The notes beneath the pieces are model-generated. The model saw nothing but the letters and a program-made list of their open reading frames with translations, was not told where the DNA came from and did no database searches. Shown here piece by piece: positions 1-11,337 of a DNA stretch of 64,000 nucleotides (its first letter is position 1; every line of letters starts with the position of its first letter). The stretch lies in assembly GCA_029953675.1 (NCBI GenBank), contig JAMWBK010000008.1, positions 1,893,001 through 1,957,000 of the forward strand. Reading direction: 5' to 3'. Position numbers and translations under genes: made by a program. Source of the stretch: Rhodosorus marinus. Taxonomy: Eukaryota; Rhodophyta; Stylonematophyceae; Stylonematales; Stylonemataceae.

Positions 1-1261
1 CTTATGTTGGGGGGGGGGAGGATAGCGGTTTCGAAGAACTTATTTACGAGGGTTTCTGAGGGCGCGCCTTCATCTGGAGTCATTTAGATCTTTGGGGAAG
101 GGGGTCGTTGGTTTCGCCAGGATTGATCGGGATGGCTTTTCATGCAGTACTGGACTGGAATCGTGACCCTCCAATAATTCCATTCACGCGATGAAAGGAC
201 CAACTCACACGCGAAGTCTGCGATCGTGACGATATTTTTGCAGTTTCCTCGCTCGTGATGGTGGCAATGACCACTGCTACCCGGCTTCTGAAGACGTCAA
301 GGAACGTGTTGGTTCCGAGCAATCCTTCAACGATTCAGGCCGTGGACGTCGCATAAGCACCAAGGAAGCTAATAGAGCCTCATGCTCATACCCTCCCTAG
401 TACGTTCTCGAGACCACCAACGCGGATCTGGGATCTCCTTAGCCATAGCTTTGTTTGGCATCCTCGCGTATCCTTTGCACTACACACTCCGTAAGCTGAA
501 GTAAAGGTAGAACAGTAACCTCACGATTGGGTCCACAGGGCATCCCAGCGAGCTGACATATTGCACGGTATGGCTGACGCCCACAAACCAGCCCAAAAGA
601 ACCTTCGGACTTTTTTTTGGCCAATCGCTTTTATTCAAAATACAAAACATACACGTTTGTCTGTTCCAACATTGAACAACTGTTCCACGAACGCCAGCCT
701 CGTTTTTTCGTGGTTTATTAGAAGCCCTTTCTTCCTGGTGTGTAAAATAACTGAAAATCATAACATGAATGTTAAGGAAATGCTCGCCGGAGGGTAACAA
801 TGGGCAAGATTTCTGGCCTGCAAAATATGTTTTAAAATTCTTGTTTCTCAGAAACCCTGGATTTTTCGCCCTCCTCGGGGAGGAAGATGTGCTGCAACCA
901 ATTCATGCCAACTTGGCTTGCTGGGAGGCCGCGGGGGGGTTGGGGGAGTGAAAGCTTAACGTTTATGTGGGTGATGTGGTGACGACTTGAAAAGCATAGG
1001 TACCCGCCATATAAGGCAAGAACCTTTTTCTGGCGTTGTGTTCTCAACTGAGATCTTCGTGGGTTGCTATACGTTGCTGGCTGTGGTTCACCACTGGTCG
1101 GTTGGGTAGGGTATGGCCGGCGGGTAGCCCTTGCCTGCTTGCAGATAATTTATGACATGGACGCGACCCCATCGTTATCTTAGAAGCGCGTCCGTGAGCG
1201 GGGATTTGCTTTCTCTCGACGAAGTGATGCGAGCTTTGTCTTCAGCTGAAACGTGGCGGAG
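1..1261. other. Left flank without a supported gene
   Basis: About 1.26 kb upstream of the first gene. Short open stretches occur on both strands but none has a recognisable motif, a good start context or a splice-consistent continuation. A G-run sits at the very left end. The last few hundred bases are presumably the promoter and 5' leader of the SUN-domain gene. Confidence 0.5.
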
Positions 1262-3709
1262 ATGAAGTATATCGTTTTGTTGTTTTCAGTGATCGTTCTT
1301 GGTTGTTTGGGTGACTTCCAGGGGCCAAGAAATGTAAGCATCCTGTCGCGGTACCCGAGGAACAATGCCACAGCGGTGTTGGCCTCGTCCTCCCTTTTCT
1401 TCATGAGGAAGGGTAGGCCACCTCGCAGAAACATTGACCGACTTGAGTTTTGTTTTGATAGTGCCGTCATGCTACTGAAATCGGATCATTTTGTTGGGTT
1501 TTATTTTCCAGGAAAAACCTCAAGAGTTGAGGACGCCCATCGTACAAAAGGCGAGCTCCTTCCGGAAGTATCACTCAACCCATCGCCGCCAACTCGGTAG
1601 GACACCAAAGTTTCTGTTTATTGTTTTCTACAGAATGACAGCGAATCTACAAATTTGCTTGTTTGTTCCGTATTCTCTGATCAAGAATTTCTCAATGCGG
1701 TCACCACAGCAGGAACGCCATTGGACTGTGTGCGGCGGTAACCTCGTCGTCGTTTTTCTTGCTAGAGATGCAAAAAACATGCGGAAAGTTGTCGAGAAGA
1801 GGCAGGCGGGCTCGAAAAGCTCGTGGTGGAGAGGTCAAGGTGCGAGAGGATTGGTGCCCAAGAGAGGACGATTTCAGACATTTCTTTTATGCCGGCGGCC
1901 ACGAAGAGATTCTCAAGGAAGAGGGGTGGAGAACAAAGTTCAGGAACGCTTTCGTGAAAGTCAGGAACACGTTCAAAGGAGAGGAAAAGACCACGGACGC
2001 ACCGGTGGAAGGTGTAGATTCTTGTTTAGCTCCCGCTGATCTGGGCAGCGCTGAAGAGTGTCTCTACGTAGATGCCGAGGATGAACCTCAACAGCCAGAT
2101 GGGCTTGGAGATCCACCCAGTTCTGAAGCCCATCCTCCCTGTTGTATGGTTTCAAACTCTGGAGTGTGGAGAGCGAGAATCCTCTCCCAAAGTACCTGGG
2201 AGGACCGTAGACTTGTTTTATGGAGAAAGAGGGAGATGCTCATACTCACAAGAAGTAGGAAACGAACGGAGCGCTTCCTTTGTGCTCTAGAAGCACAGCT
2301 GGAGAGTCACCTCACAACCGAAACTACCTGGACAAGAGTGGACGGAGAAGGTCGGCCCACGAGTCCAAAACCTCGGAAAACTCCGAAACCAGTCCTCCCT
2401 TCCGTCGAAGGCTGGGACCAGCGGGTACGTTTATTTTTTTGCATGTGTTGCCTTAGCTTCACAAGGACTTGTTTCCGTCGTCTCCTCTGCGATTATGACT
2501 TTTCTTTGTATTCTCATTTAGCTGGAGAGCCACAGGGTAAATTTCGCCTCGGTGGACCTGGGCGCTCGAGTTTTAGACTTCAGTGGTGGCTCCCTGGGAG
2601 TGAGCAACATCCTTCGCCGGGACGCTGACTCGTACATGCTATGCCCCTGCCGGGATCGTCTCCGCTTTGTAGTCGTGGAGCTGTCCGAAGAGATTGTCGT
2701 GGAGGCAGTGGAGATCTCAAACCAGGAGTACTACTCATCATCGCCTGAGCAGGTCCTTCTCCTGGGGTCGGGTCGGTATCCTTGCGAAAAGTGGAAACGC
2801 CTTGGATTGTTCGATTTTGACTCAGTGATTCAGAAGCAGGCCCTCGTTCTGGAGAATTCATCAATTGCGCGATACCTCAAGATAGTATTCATTGGAAATC
2901 ACAAGAACGCTTACTACTGCCCCATAACCGAGGTTCGAGTGCATGGGAAGACATTAATCGACGACTGGAAAGAGGCAATCGAAATAGAGCATGCGGAGGA
3001 GCCGGTTACGACAGAATCTAATTCGTTGCTTTCTAGGCGATTTCCGTTCCCTCCGCTGTTACCTCCTCGGGAGGGTCGATATGACAATATATTTCGTCGC
3101 CTTACGCAAACCATCCGCTCGCTGCACTTCAATCAGACGCGTCTCCAAGAAGCTATAGATGGACAGATTGACAGGTTCGAGTCAGACTTGAGGGGGCTCA
3201 AGTATGACTCATCGCTTTCCAGAAGGGAAGTGTTGAAAATGAGCGAACTGGCCTGGTCAGCGAACACACGCCTGATGAGCGAGATGGCTACTTTGAAGCG
3301 CCTCACCTCCTGGGCGTTTGCGTTTGCAATCATAGCTCTGATTGCGCTGGTTTTCAGTGTGCTTCTTCAGATGAGATCATATCTGCTGGGAGCGCCTGAT
3401 GAGGTGTTGGGCCGATCCAGGAACTCGATTGCTGAGCGTCCTGGTCCTGGGAGGAATGGTGTGGGAAATTCTCGGCCTGTGGACGAGGGCAAGAAAGCTC
3501 GAAGGAAGAAAGGGGGTCAACCTGAGAGACGGTCCAGCCAAAAGTCGATGAAGCCCCCTCCGAACGGAAAGAACCGTAGGCCACCTTCCGTGGACAGATC
3601 TGCTGGAAGTTTACAGCAAAAGCCTGCTCGACCTTTGCCAGCTCTGCCACCGCTGTCCAGGCTAAAGAGCAAATCTGCTCAGGACGTCGCCGCCCTTCTT
3701 AAGGGTTAA
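1262..3709 (+). CDS. SUN-domain membrane protein (SUCO/SLP1/osteopotentia type)
   Basis: Model of four exons: 1262-1333, 1512-1596, 1766-2424, 2522-3709, about 667 aa; all joins are GT-AG and keep phase. The start MKYIVLLFSVIVLG looks like a signal peptide. A low-complexity luminal region follows. The SUN domain begins at the last exon (about residue 275) with NFASVDLGARVLDF, then SNILRRDADSYMLCPC, VVVELSEEIVVEAVEISNQE, the SSS-PEQVLLLGS segment and YCPITEVRVHG, which is the mid-SUN pattern of SUCO/SLP1 proteins rather than KASH-binding C-terminal SUN proteins. A helical coiled-coil stretch, one membrane segment (around WAFAFAIIALIALVFSVLL) and a basic Pro/Lys-rich tail follow, the usual order of this family. 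Yeast Slp1 works with Emp65 in protecting folding soluble proteins in the ER; that role is inferred here. The SUN exon is secure; exons 1-3 rest on splice consensus and phase and could hide another intron. Confidence 0.82.
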
Positions 3710-3917
3710 GAACGTTGTATCTTGGCATCTGGTGATCGATGCGCGACCGTCAACCGGTGGACTCAAAATACTTGGCCTAGCTAACTTTTGTATTTATGAA
3801 CCTGTGTATACGAAGACGTGAAAGGAGTCTAGGAATCTGTGTCTTATTATTCCGCCATGGATGTGGAGCAGCCAGTGGCATCAGCACAGGTAAATTGGTC
3901 ATGAACGTTGAGAATGG

Positions 3918-4580
3918 ATGGAGTTGGCGTCGTCCCTGCATACCGACAACATTTCCTTAAGTAAATTGAACGCGGCTCGATCGCCTACGAGAACCAATGT
4001 CGGGAAGGTCACTTTCCAGTTTCGAACTGGAGGAGCAGCAGGTAAACTTGAAAACCTTGTGCATAGTTCCATCCTCTTGTCATGATTTGCCTCCTTGTCG
4101 GCCGTCATCCAGCAACTGACGCATCGTGCTTGAGCAGCAGCTTTCGTAGCGCATGAGAGTTTTCCGGTTTCGATGAGGGGGACACTGGGGAAGCGTTTCC
4201 ATCTGCGTTGTTGCTCTCATCTGTGCATGATAGGCACAAAGTACGCTCGGTATCGTGCTATCTTCTTTGGTTCTCGTGAAGCCAAAAAAATTCTGGTCTC
4301 AGACTTTATGATGTCCCTGGCTTCTGTGGCAGTCTTGAACTATTTGAAAGACTTTGCCGAACGAGGTGGCAGGCGAAACTGCATCCAGGGTTTTCTAAAA
4401 TCGCGATTGTCCATCTTTACACAGTTCAGGACCCAAACCCTGAGGATGGTGAAAGGCACAATATATTCCAGGCTTCTGGACTGGATTCGAGCTCGTCGAC
4501 GGGGGAAAACTTTGTTTCCACAGCTCTCGAGCTCTAAAACATCTCACGAGCAACTTGTTAACTACATAAACAGGGTATAA
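3918..4580 (+). CDS. Possible two-exon gene of unknown function
   Basis: Candidate exons 3918-4041 and 4150-4580, joined phase 1 at GTAAAC and TTTCGTAG, would give 184 aa. The first exon reads as a Ser/Thr/Arg-rich leader (MELASSLHTDN...). The second is a 431-nt open stretch with the hydrophobic-helical segment SDFMMSLASVAVLNYLKDF and a basic C-terminal part rich in Arg and Lys. I recognise no family. It lies tail-to-tail with phytoene synthase, about 55 nt apart. The support is only the phase-compatible join and the length of the open second exon, so it may be chance or the 3' end of something else. An ATG with better context at 3855 opens a short exon ending CAG/GTAAAT, but it does not join in frame. 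Confidence 0.33.
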
Positions 4581-4635
4581 CTATCAAAATAATAAGATAT
4601 CAACCTTGAGGTTGCTTAGCGGGGAAGCTTCTTTG

Positions 4636-6252
4636 TCAGGGTCTACCTAAAAGGTTGTAGAGAGCGGCCCCCGGGCCTTCTTCCACGGTCCTCAACCAGG
4701 AGAGGGGCAACATGGAGATCTTTTTCACCTTGGTGACATATGCTCTCTTTGTGAAGTTGTCATATCGATTAGCTTCCAGTTGAGTCAGAATTCCGCCATA
4801 GATATCCATGCTAGCCCTAACCGGCAGGCGAGCATCGGGTGCGAGCATCGCTATGCCAGCCTCGGCCTGCTGAAAGTAATCCCTGCAGCCAAAATAACCC
4901 AGAACGTAAAGCATTCAGAATCCGCAGCTTATTCGAACAACATGAGCTGCTGAGCGAAAGAGCTCTTGACTCACCTAGCCCTTGCTATCTCAAACTTCAT
5001 CAAATCGATGTAGTTTTGGTTGATAACACCGTTGAACAAATCTTCTTCTGTGTAGTTGAACTTCTCCATATCCTCTTTCGGAAGGTATATTCTTCCGCGT
5101 CCGGCGTCCTCCCCGACATCCCTCAGGATGTTTGTGATCTGCAGCGCGATTCCCAGAGCCACCGCAGGTTTCTTTGCTTCATCCAATGCCGCCTTTCCAG
5201 GAGTTGCAGTTCCCATGATTGGCAGCGTCATAAGCCCGACCGTTGCTGATTCGATTTCAAAGACACAAGCGCTCAGTTCAAGATATTTCGGATACTTAAT
5301 ACGCATCACATTTGAGGGACTGTTAGCTTACCAGCAACCCTGTAGCAGTACAGGTACAGCTCTTGCCAAGTTTCATAGCGGGACTTCTGAAGATCCATCT
5401 TCATGCCCTCTACCATGTCGAAGAATGGCTGTGATCTGAGAAGCGGAAATTTCTGTACAACATCTACCAGGGCAAGGTCCAGAGCATCAAACGCTCGGCC
5501 AGCAAAGATCTCATCAATCCTTTTCTCCCACTCCGCCAGCACTTCTCTTACTTCGTCATCATTCCCTTCTGCACGAGGACCGTCTGGACGAAGCGCAGAC
5601 ATTAAATCATTGGTTAGTGAGCGGTAAACGAAACAAGATCTCGTCCCCTCGCCCATCCCCGGGGCCCTGGGGGCCCTGGCTCCCCTCTTCTTGGCTCACA
5701 AACGTACCAACGATGTCATCTGTCCTCCTGCACCACACGTAAATAGCCCACACAGGCAGCCTTTTCTCTTCCGAAAGCAAACTGGTTCCCAAAAAGAAAG
5801 TTTTCGCATACGATGCGGTAATTCTCTTGCATTCCAAGTACGCTTTCTTTAAAATCCGTTCACGCTTAGTTTCAAAGCGTTGTTGCTGTTCTGAAAACGA
5901 CAGTTTCCGTACTGCAGATGTCGCAGTCGTGTCCCATGGGACTGGGTCCAAACTCGAAGCTCGCTTGCGTTCAGTTATTTCGAGACGATTCGTCGGCTCC
6001 TCCTAACAATGATGAGAACCAGTCAGACCCAACATCACCCAAAGTTGACAAACAGGAGAATCGCTCTGGAGGCCGCTGACAAAATGCGAGATTACGCGAA
6101 ATGAAAAGTGTACAAAAGCATACCGATGCTTTCTCCGTGATATCTCTGGAGACGACCATTCTGACCGGACGGCGGTTTGACGTCGAGCCGCTCCATCTCG
6201 CTCGACTTCTCTCGTATTGCCCTCGCGCAAAAGTACTCACAAAGGCAACCAT
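4636..6252 (-). CDS. PSY: Phytoene synthase, plastid-targeted
   Basis: Five exons on the minus strand: 6252-6124, 6002-5708, 5583-5332, 5245-4975, 4882-4636, giving 397 aa; every intron is GT-AG and phases agree. The enzyme condenses two geranylgeranyl diphosphates to phytoene, the first committed step of carotenoid synthesis in the plastid. The start MVAFVSTFAR plus a Ser/Arg-rich stretch of about 40 residues looks like a plastid transit peptide and is encoded mostly by exon 1. Family signatures are YAKTFFLGTSLL, WCRRTDDIVD (first Asp-rich motif, split by an intron inside its last Asp codon), then NILRDVGEDAGRGRIYLP (second Asp-rich motif) and NFTKRAYVTKVKK near the C-terminus. Length fits the mature plant and algal enzyme plus a short leader. 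Exon 5 stops right after a short hydrophobic end. No doubt about the family; the start Met is the first in a phase-correct exon. Confidence 0.95.
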
Positions 6253-8701
6253 CCTAATCCCCCAAAAGAACTCAAACCCGATTGTTCCGTTCTTAACACT
6301 CAACACCTTCCCATCGATCTTCTTAGCAGCCACCACGCATTCCCATATTCTACGCTGTACAAACAAACTCCCTCACTGAACGTCTATATTTAAGCCTGGA
6401 AAAAACCACAACCCTCCTACACCCTCAATCGTTCTCACCTACGGAGACCCAAACTCGCTCAACCCAAGAAAACTCCCTCAGCCCCCATTCCCCCTTCCCA
6501 CCCACCCACCCCTGCCCCGCCCTCCCTCCTTGAATTCCACAGATTCCTGATCTTAAACGAGTTCAATAAAGATTTAACTCATCCAACTCCTCCTCAGCTA
6601 TCGCTCATCTCCCCTCTCTCCTCTCTCAGCAATCCCCACTGCCCTCCTTTGCAAAACTCAATGAGAGCAATTGTTGTGAATCCAAACCAAAACCGGGTTT
6701 TTTCCTATCCTCTCACGGTAAATCAATAAAATGAATATTTTTCAACACGCCGATTACGTCGAAGGAACTGTGGAGAGTTTGGGCCAATGTTACACATTTT
6801 CTTTCTGTGGATAAAATTAACGCTCAGGATATTATTTCAATCTAAAAAGTGAACGGAACCATTTCTCATTGAAACAAGAAACTCAATTAAAAAGTTATTT
6901 CACTATAGACCTCTGCATTTAGATCATCTAAAAACTTCCTTTTATCACGTACCTCACATACTGAGGGCAAAAAAATCGGTCTAGCTCACGATCTAAAGTT
7001 TAAACATATTCTCGTGGGGTCGGAGGGTGCGGCTTTTAAGTCAATCGGCAATGGTTTTCTTCCCTTTTTTTTTTCTATGGTTTTGGTTATTTTCGAGCTC
7101 TTTTGGTGATCTGGAGATTATCCCTCCAGGGGTAGCAGAAGCCCTTTAAGGTTTTTTACCTTAAATTGAAAACTGCTCTTGAAACCCTGGCTTTAATTCT
7201 GTGATTCGAGGATATTCTTTTTAGAAATTCTGGGTTGGGGGAAGTCTATGGATTTATCTACTATTTATTGTTTTTCCGTTGTTGCTAAAACTAAATTGCT
7301 GGCTTACCCCTTTCGTTAACCAAGTGCTGGAAATGGAACGAGTTTGGAGGAAAGTAGTTTAAGGGGGGGTGTTTTTATGCTAAATACTGGATCCAACCCT
7401 TTTTTACGAATTAAAAGCCAATATATGAATATGTGAAATATAGATGTATAGGGGTAGGATTTTGTGAACCGCCTGTTTCTCGATTCCGGTGATGAGGTCT
7501 TATTGTCGAGAAGAGTTTCCGCAAAACTGGCTATATAGGATATCCTCGCGAAATTTATAGATAAAGTGGTTGCTGCTCTTCGTTAGTTGTAGATACTTTT
7601 CTAGCGTATGGACGGCTATTGGAGTTCGTTTCTTATGCGCGTAGCCTAATTAGCGGATAAGAAGTTGATAGGAGCCGACCTTCGGCGTATAAAAGGTTTG
7701 TACTGGATTAAGAATAATATAATTAGCTATAAATTAAATAAAATACTGTTTGAAAGCTGTTCGTGGCTATTTGTTTCATTTTCATTCTTTCGATGGCTTT
7801 AAGACCTTTCCTTTTTATTAGAAAAAACTAACAATGCATTTATGGAGTGGTGCAACGGTGAAGGGACGTCTCTTCCGCCGCTAATTTGTCCATTTTAATC
7901 CAATTAAATCATAGAAAATGATCTGTACACGAATCATTTCTCGTATTACTGTTGGCGTATATTCATTGGGTATCTTGAGTGAAGTGGCCTATCATCCAAC
8001 CACAACGAATCATACTTGTGGCCAGGGATTGGACTGTAAGCATGTCGTCTGTGCTCACCTCTGCTGATCGATAGCTTTCTGCACGCAAAGCGCAATTTTA
8101 TGTCTCTTCAAAGCGATCATAGTCTTCGTCCCCAATATGCAAACTGGCTACCAATGCGTAGTCAATAGGGTCAGCATGTTTATGCGACAAGCACCGGCTG
8201 TTCTTTTGGCGAAAGAACGACTCCTTCAGCAAAAGCATGAAATCAACCCGCTTGATCTAATCGGACCGGGGAGCTGATGACGGTCAGGAAGGAGCGGACG
8301 CTTTAACCAGTGCTTTCACTAGGCATTGTGTACGCGACATCTACACTGTCCTTGAAGCACCTCTATCACAATACTCAAGAAGAGGCCGAAAATACTCTTC
8401 CACGAAGGAGGAGAGCTCGTGTAAGAACGGAATCGCAGGAGCGCCGTCGTATGGAAGCTCGAAGGATGGAGGAACAGAGCCAGATTTGTATGCAACATGC
8501 CTGAGTACTTCCAAGGTGGTGGTACTCTCTGCTTCAGGCGGGTTGTTTGCCCCGTTTTATCTACCATCGAACGGAAAACCTTGCCATCCAAGCCACTGCG
8601 CTATTCTCACCCTATAAGCACAAGCAAGCTTTGAACACACCTTCATGAGCCACTTCAAACCATCTCTATCGTTTCACTTTTATGCTTTGGCATTCCTTTT
8701 A
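6253..8701. other. Long intergenic stretch
   Basis: About 2.4 kb with no supported gene. 6400-6660 is pyrimidine-rich on the plus strand and flanks the phytoene synthase start, so it may be its promoter or leader region. 6700-8000 is AT-rich. At about 8355-8503 there is a short open stretch rich in Arg and Glu (for example QERRRMEARRMEEQ), which could be a leftover coding fragment but has no start, splice sites or family. Confidence 0.5.
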
Positions 8702-8825
8702 GTAGGGTTGTGCCAAGTGGGTGGGGCTCTTCGCTGTTTACGACCCGGAAGGGCTTAAACCCCCGAAAACAAGTGGGTCTAGAGGGGTAACAGCGAAAAA
8801 CCCGACCCACTTAACACAACCCTAC
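8702..8825. mobile_element. Short inverted-repeat element (MITE-like) with TA duplication
   Basis: A 124-bp element bounded by TA at both ends (8700-8701 and 8826-8827). The left arm starts GTAGGGTTGTGCCAAGTGGG and the right arm ends with its imperfect inverse CCCACTTAACACAACCCTAC; about 37 bp pair with four or five mismatches around a 50-bp centre. A TA target duplication is typical of Tc1/mariner-related MITEs; the family is inferred only from that. It codes for nothing. Confidence 0.65.
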
Positions 8826-8829
8826 TATT

Positions 8830-9615
8830 AGGAACCCTAATGCCCATTCAGAACAGACGAGTTGTGTCCCCCCGTAGATGTATTAGTTTTCGTTCTTTCG
8901 CCAAGAAAATGGTGGGCAGCAACGGACTAATCAATTCGACCGATGCAGATTTGCAGGTTTCTGCTGAAGAGCTGTAACAGACCCGTTGTGCGGTAAACTC
9001 CATCTGACGACAAGGATTTTTAATAAAGCGTACGTAAACGAAAGTGTCCTGCGAAATTTGGAGAGGGTCGGCCCTCTGCTCAGGTAAAGAAAAGGAAAGC
9101 CAAGCAGGCAGGATATTGCAGATCACGGATGTAAATGCAAGGGCTGCGAACGAAGCCAAGCAGTGGAGGATCAAACTTGGGAGGGCAACACGGCGTCGGC
9201 CGCTTCACAGAGCGGCAAAGGGGACCCCGTGGGACAGGTGTCGAAGACAACCCTATTTGTCTTGGATGGCATCGGAGTGGGAGTGGACAGGCCAACACGG
9301 GAGATGTTGAGGACGTTTTCAAGATCGTCGTTTATTCAAGGGCCTCGCGGTTCACGAGGTCAGGAGGGACATTCCATGGGCGGAGCGCTGGCTTGTTGTT
9401 TGATGATCTCTTCTAGGCGCTCCACACCTTCCCTCTTGAAAATGTCCTCAGAATCTGCCTCTGTTGCCCTGTCCAACCTCAACCCGATGCCATCCTAGAC
9501 GAATAGTGCCATCGAACACGCGTTAGGGTTGTTTTCGGCATCTTTCCGAAGGCGTCGCCTTTGCCGAACCTTCAGCTGCTCTGTGACGCGACTGATTGTT
9601 CTCACACCCCAGTTC
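8830..9615. other. Intergenic, no confident gene
   Basis: Overlapping open stretches occur on both strands at 9044-9498 with mildly coding-like composition (for example EDVFKIVVYSR on the plus strand), but no start, family motif or consistent exon set could be found. Confidence 0.4.
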
Positions 9616-10023
9616 TCAGTGCTTTAGATACAGTAGCTTCTGAGCTTTTCCGAAAGCATTTTGCTCAGTCTCTGGCGTTTTACCCTTTTTGCACTTTCTA
9701 CACTTTTCTTCACTTTTAGGACTCGTATTTTTCATGTGGTACCCCTCCAGGTGGACTCCAGGTGGGAGTGCCGCCCCCTGAACCATGACCATCATGAGCT
9801 CAGCATCGAGGCTATCTACCAGCGCCTTCGAACGCTTGACAATCCGACCGGTGGCTAGAAAGACTAGGTGGAACCTAAGTCTCGCCGATGTTGCTCGTAG
9901 AACGGAGGCTTGGCGTGGTTGAGTAGATTTACCCGACAGAGGGAATAGTCCTGAGCATCGCGTTTTTCTTTTTTGACCGGAGTAGTGTTTGGGCAGAGCT
10001 CGAGATGAGAACTGTAGATACAT
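9616..10023 (-). CDS. Possible small basic protein, unknown
   Basis: An uninterrupted reading frame of 135 aa from ATG 10023. The N-terminus is basic and Ser-rich without acidic residues (MYLQFSSRALPKHYSGQK), which could be an organelle leader. The C-terminal third is Lys-rich with a Cys pair (CRKCKKGK). No family is recognised. It would be head-to-head with BolA, with only 46 bp between the two start codons, which is tight for two promoters. It may be chance. Confidence 0.25.
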   Translation of the reverse strand: MYLQFSSRALPKHYSGQKRKTRCSGLFPLSGKSTQPRQASVLRATSARLRFHLVFLATGRIVKRSKALVDSLDAELMMVMVQGAALPPGVHLEGYHMKNTSPKSEEKCRKCKKGKTPETEQNAFGKAQKLLYLKH

Positions 10024-10069
10024 CGTTACTCTAGGTGAGAATTGTTCAGGCAAGTTTTTTGGGGTAGTG

Positions 10070-10569
10070 ATGTCGGTCGCTCGAGGTGTGTACTCCGCTC
10101 GGATTCGGGAGAAGGTGAGCGAAAAGTCCGGTGAAATTCGTTGAGGAGAACTGCAGCAGGGACTGCTTGAGACGAGACCTTTCCGAAGGAGAACGAAACT
10201 CTTTCTGACAAGCGTTGATTTGCTCGTTCTTCGAATGTAGTTGACACAAGCGTTGAACCCGAGTAGATTGGTCCTAATCGATGAATCACATAAGCATGCT
10301 GGGCACCGAGAGGATTCAGGACTTGGCGAGACGCACTTTAGGTGAGTACGGATAGGTGCAAGAATCCCAAAGTGCCTGTGGGCTTAAACAGACTTCGGCT
10401 CTCTCCAATTAGGCTCGAAATAGTATCCAGCAGCTTTGAAGGTGAGCGGCTTGTCGCTCGGCACAGGAAGGTTTACGACATTTTAAAAGACGAACTAGAT
10501 GAAAGGGTGCATGCGCTGTCACTGTCAACAAAGACTCCCGAGGAAGCTCCTGAGGAAGCGACAGAGTGA
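10070..10569 (+). CDS. BolA family protein
   Basis: Three small exons, 10070-10114, 10241-10341 and 10413-10569, give exactly 100 aa. The introns (126 and 71 nt) start GTGAGC and GTGAGT and end GTAG and TTAG, and phases agree. The protein shows the full BolA pattern: IREKLTQALNPSRLVLIDES, then the His loop SHKHAGH, ETHFRLEIVSSSFEG, LVARHRKVYDIL and VHALSLSTKTPEEA. BolA proteins work with monothiol CGFS glutaredoxins and bind [2Fe-2S] clusters through the conserved His residues, in mitochondrial Fe-S delivery or iron signalling. The short Arg-containing start MSVARGVYSAR could be a mitochondrial leader, but the compartment is not certain. The length is normal for a stand-alone BolA domain. Confidence 0.93.
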
Positions 10570-10889
10570 CTGTGCGGCGTGAGCCGCAATTCCTCGGAAT
10601 TCTTCGAGAAGCTTACTTGGTACAGTTCACGTGGTGGTTGTTTTTAATAGCGCGAGGCCGTCAAAGCCATTGCTTCCAGCTTGGGCCGGGGGCCGGGGGG
10701 GATCTACATCGAATGGTAGGCACGTAACGGAAACCCGTATGGCGTTTGCCGATGGTTGAACGCGCATATGTAATTCACATAGGTGAATAACAGGGCACGA
10801 GTTGGCTAGCTTGTGCTAAGATCATATAACACCATTACCGTAAGCCACGTCGGATCAATACAAAGTTTGGCGACATTAAAACTTACATT
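10570..10889. other. Gap between convergent BolA and IF-1 genes
   Basis: About 320 bp between the two stop codons. It contains a short G/C-rich run near 10680-10700 and must hold both 3' ends. No further element is visible. Confidence 0.5.
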
Positions 10890-11337
10890 TCACTTGGAAC
10901 GGAAGGTGATTCTACCTTTTGTAAGATCATACGGAGAAATTTGAACGTGAACTTTGTCCCCAACCAGGATACGGATGAAGTTCTTCCTAATCTTTCCGGA
11001 AATGTGCGTCAACACTGTCTGGCCGTTTTCCAGTTCCACTCGAAACATGGCATTCGGGAGAGACTCAGTCACTACGCCTTCCATCTCAATGAGGTCACTG
11101 TCGCTCTTTGTCTTGGGGGTTCTCTTCTTTCCCATGACAATCGTGGCTTTGCTCGAAGCCTAGAAAACAACAAAACCCACAGAGAAACAAGTCGTATTTC
11201 GTCAGAAAAATTATACAAAAACCTTTCCATATTCTCACAAAGTGACCCAGCAGCCATCTCACCTTGGCTGTTCTCTGACAAACCCCTCCATTCTTCCCAC
11301 GAAGTCCAAGTCCAACTCCAAGACTAACAAACGCCAT
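10890..11337 (-). CDS. infA: Translation initiation factor IF-1, plastid-targeted
   Basis: Two exons, 11337-11263 and 11159-10890, give 114 aa; the intron starts GTGAGA, ends TTTTCTAG and is phase 0. The second exon holds a complete bacterial-type IF-1 OB fold: [40 protein letters not shown] and [18 protein letters not shown]-1 binds the 30S A site with IF-2 and IF-3. The first exon encodes [15 protein letters not shown] plus Arg/Gly-rich sequence, a plastid transit peptide that starts like that of phytoene synthase in this window. So this is a nuclear copy of a bacterial or plastid gene whose product is imported. A mitochondrial destination is less likely because of the Phe-containing start. 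The ATG inside exon 2 (11135) would give a leaderless protein and is probably not used. Confidence 0.92.
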
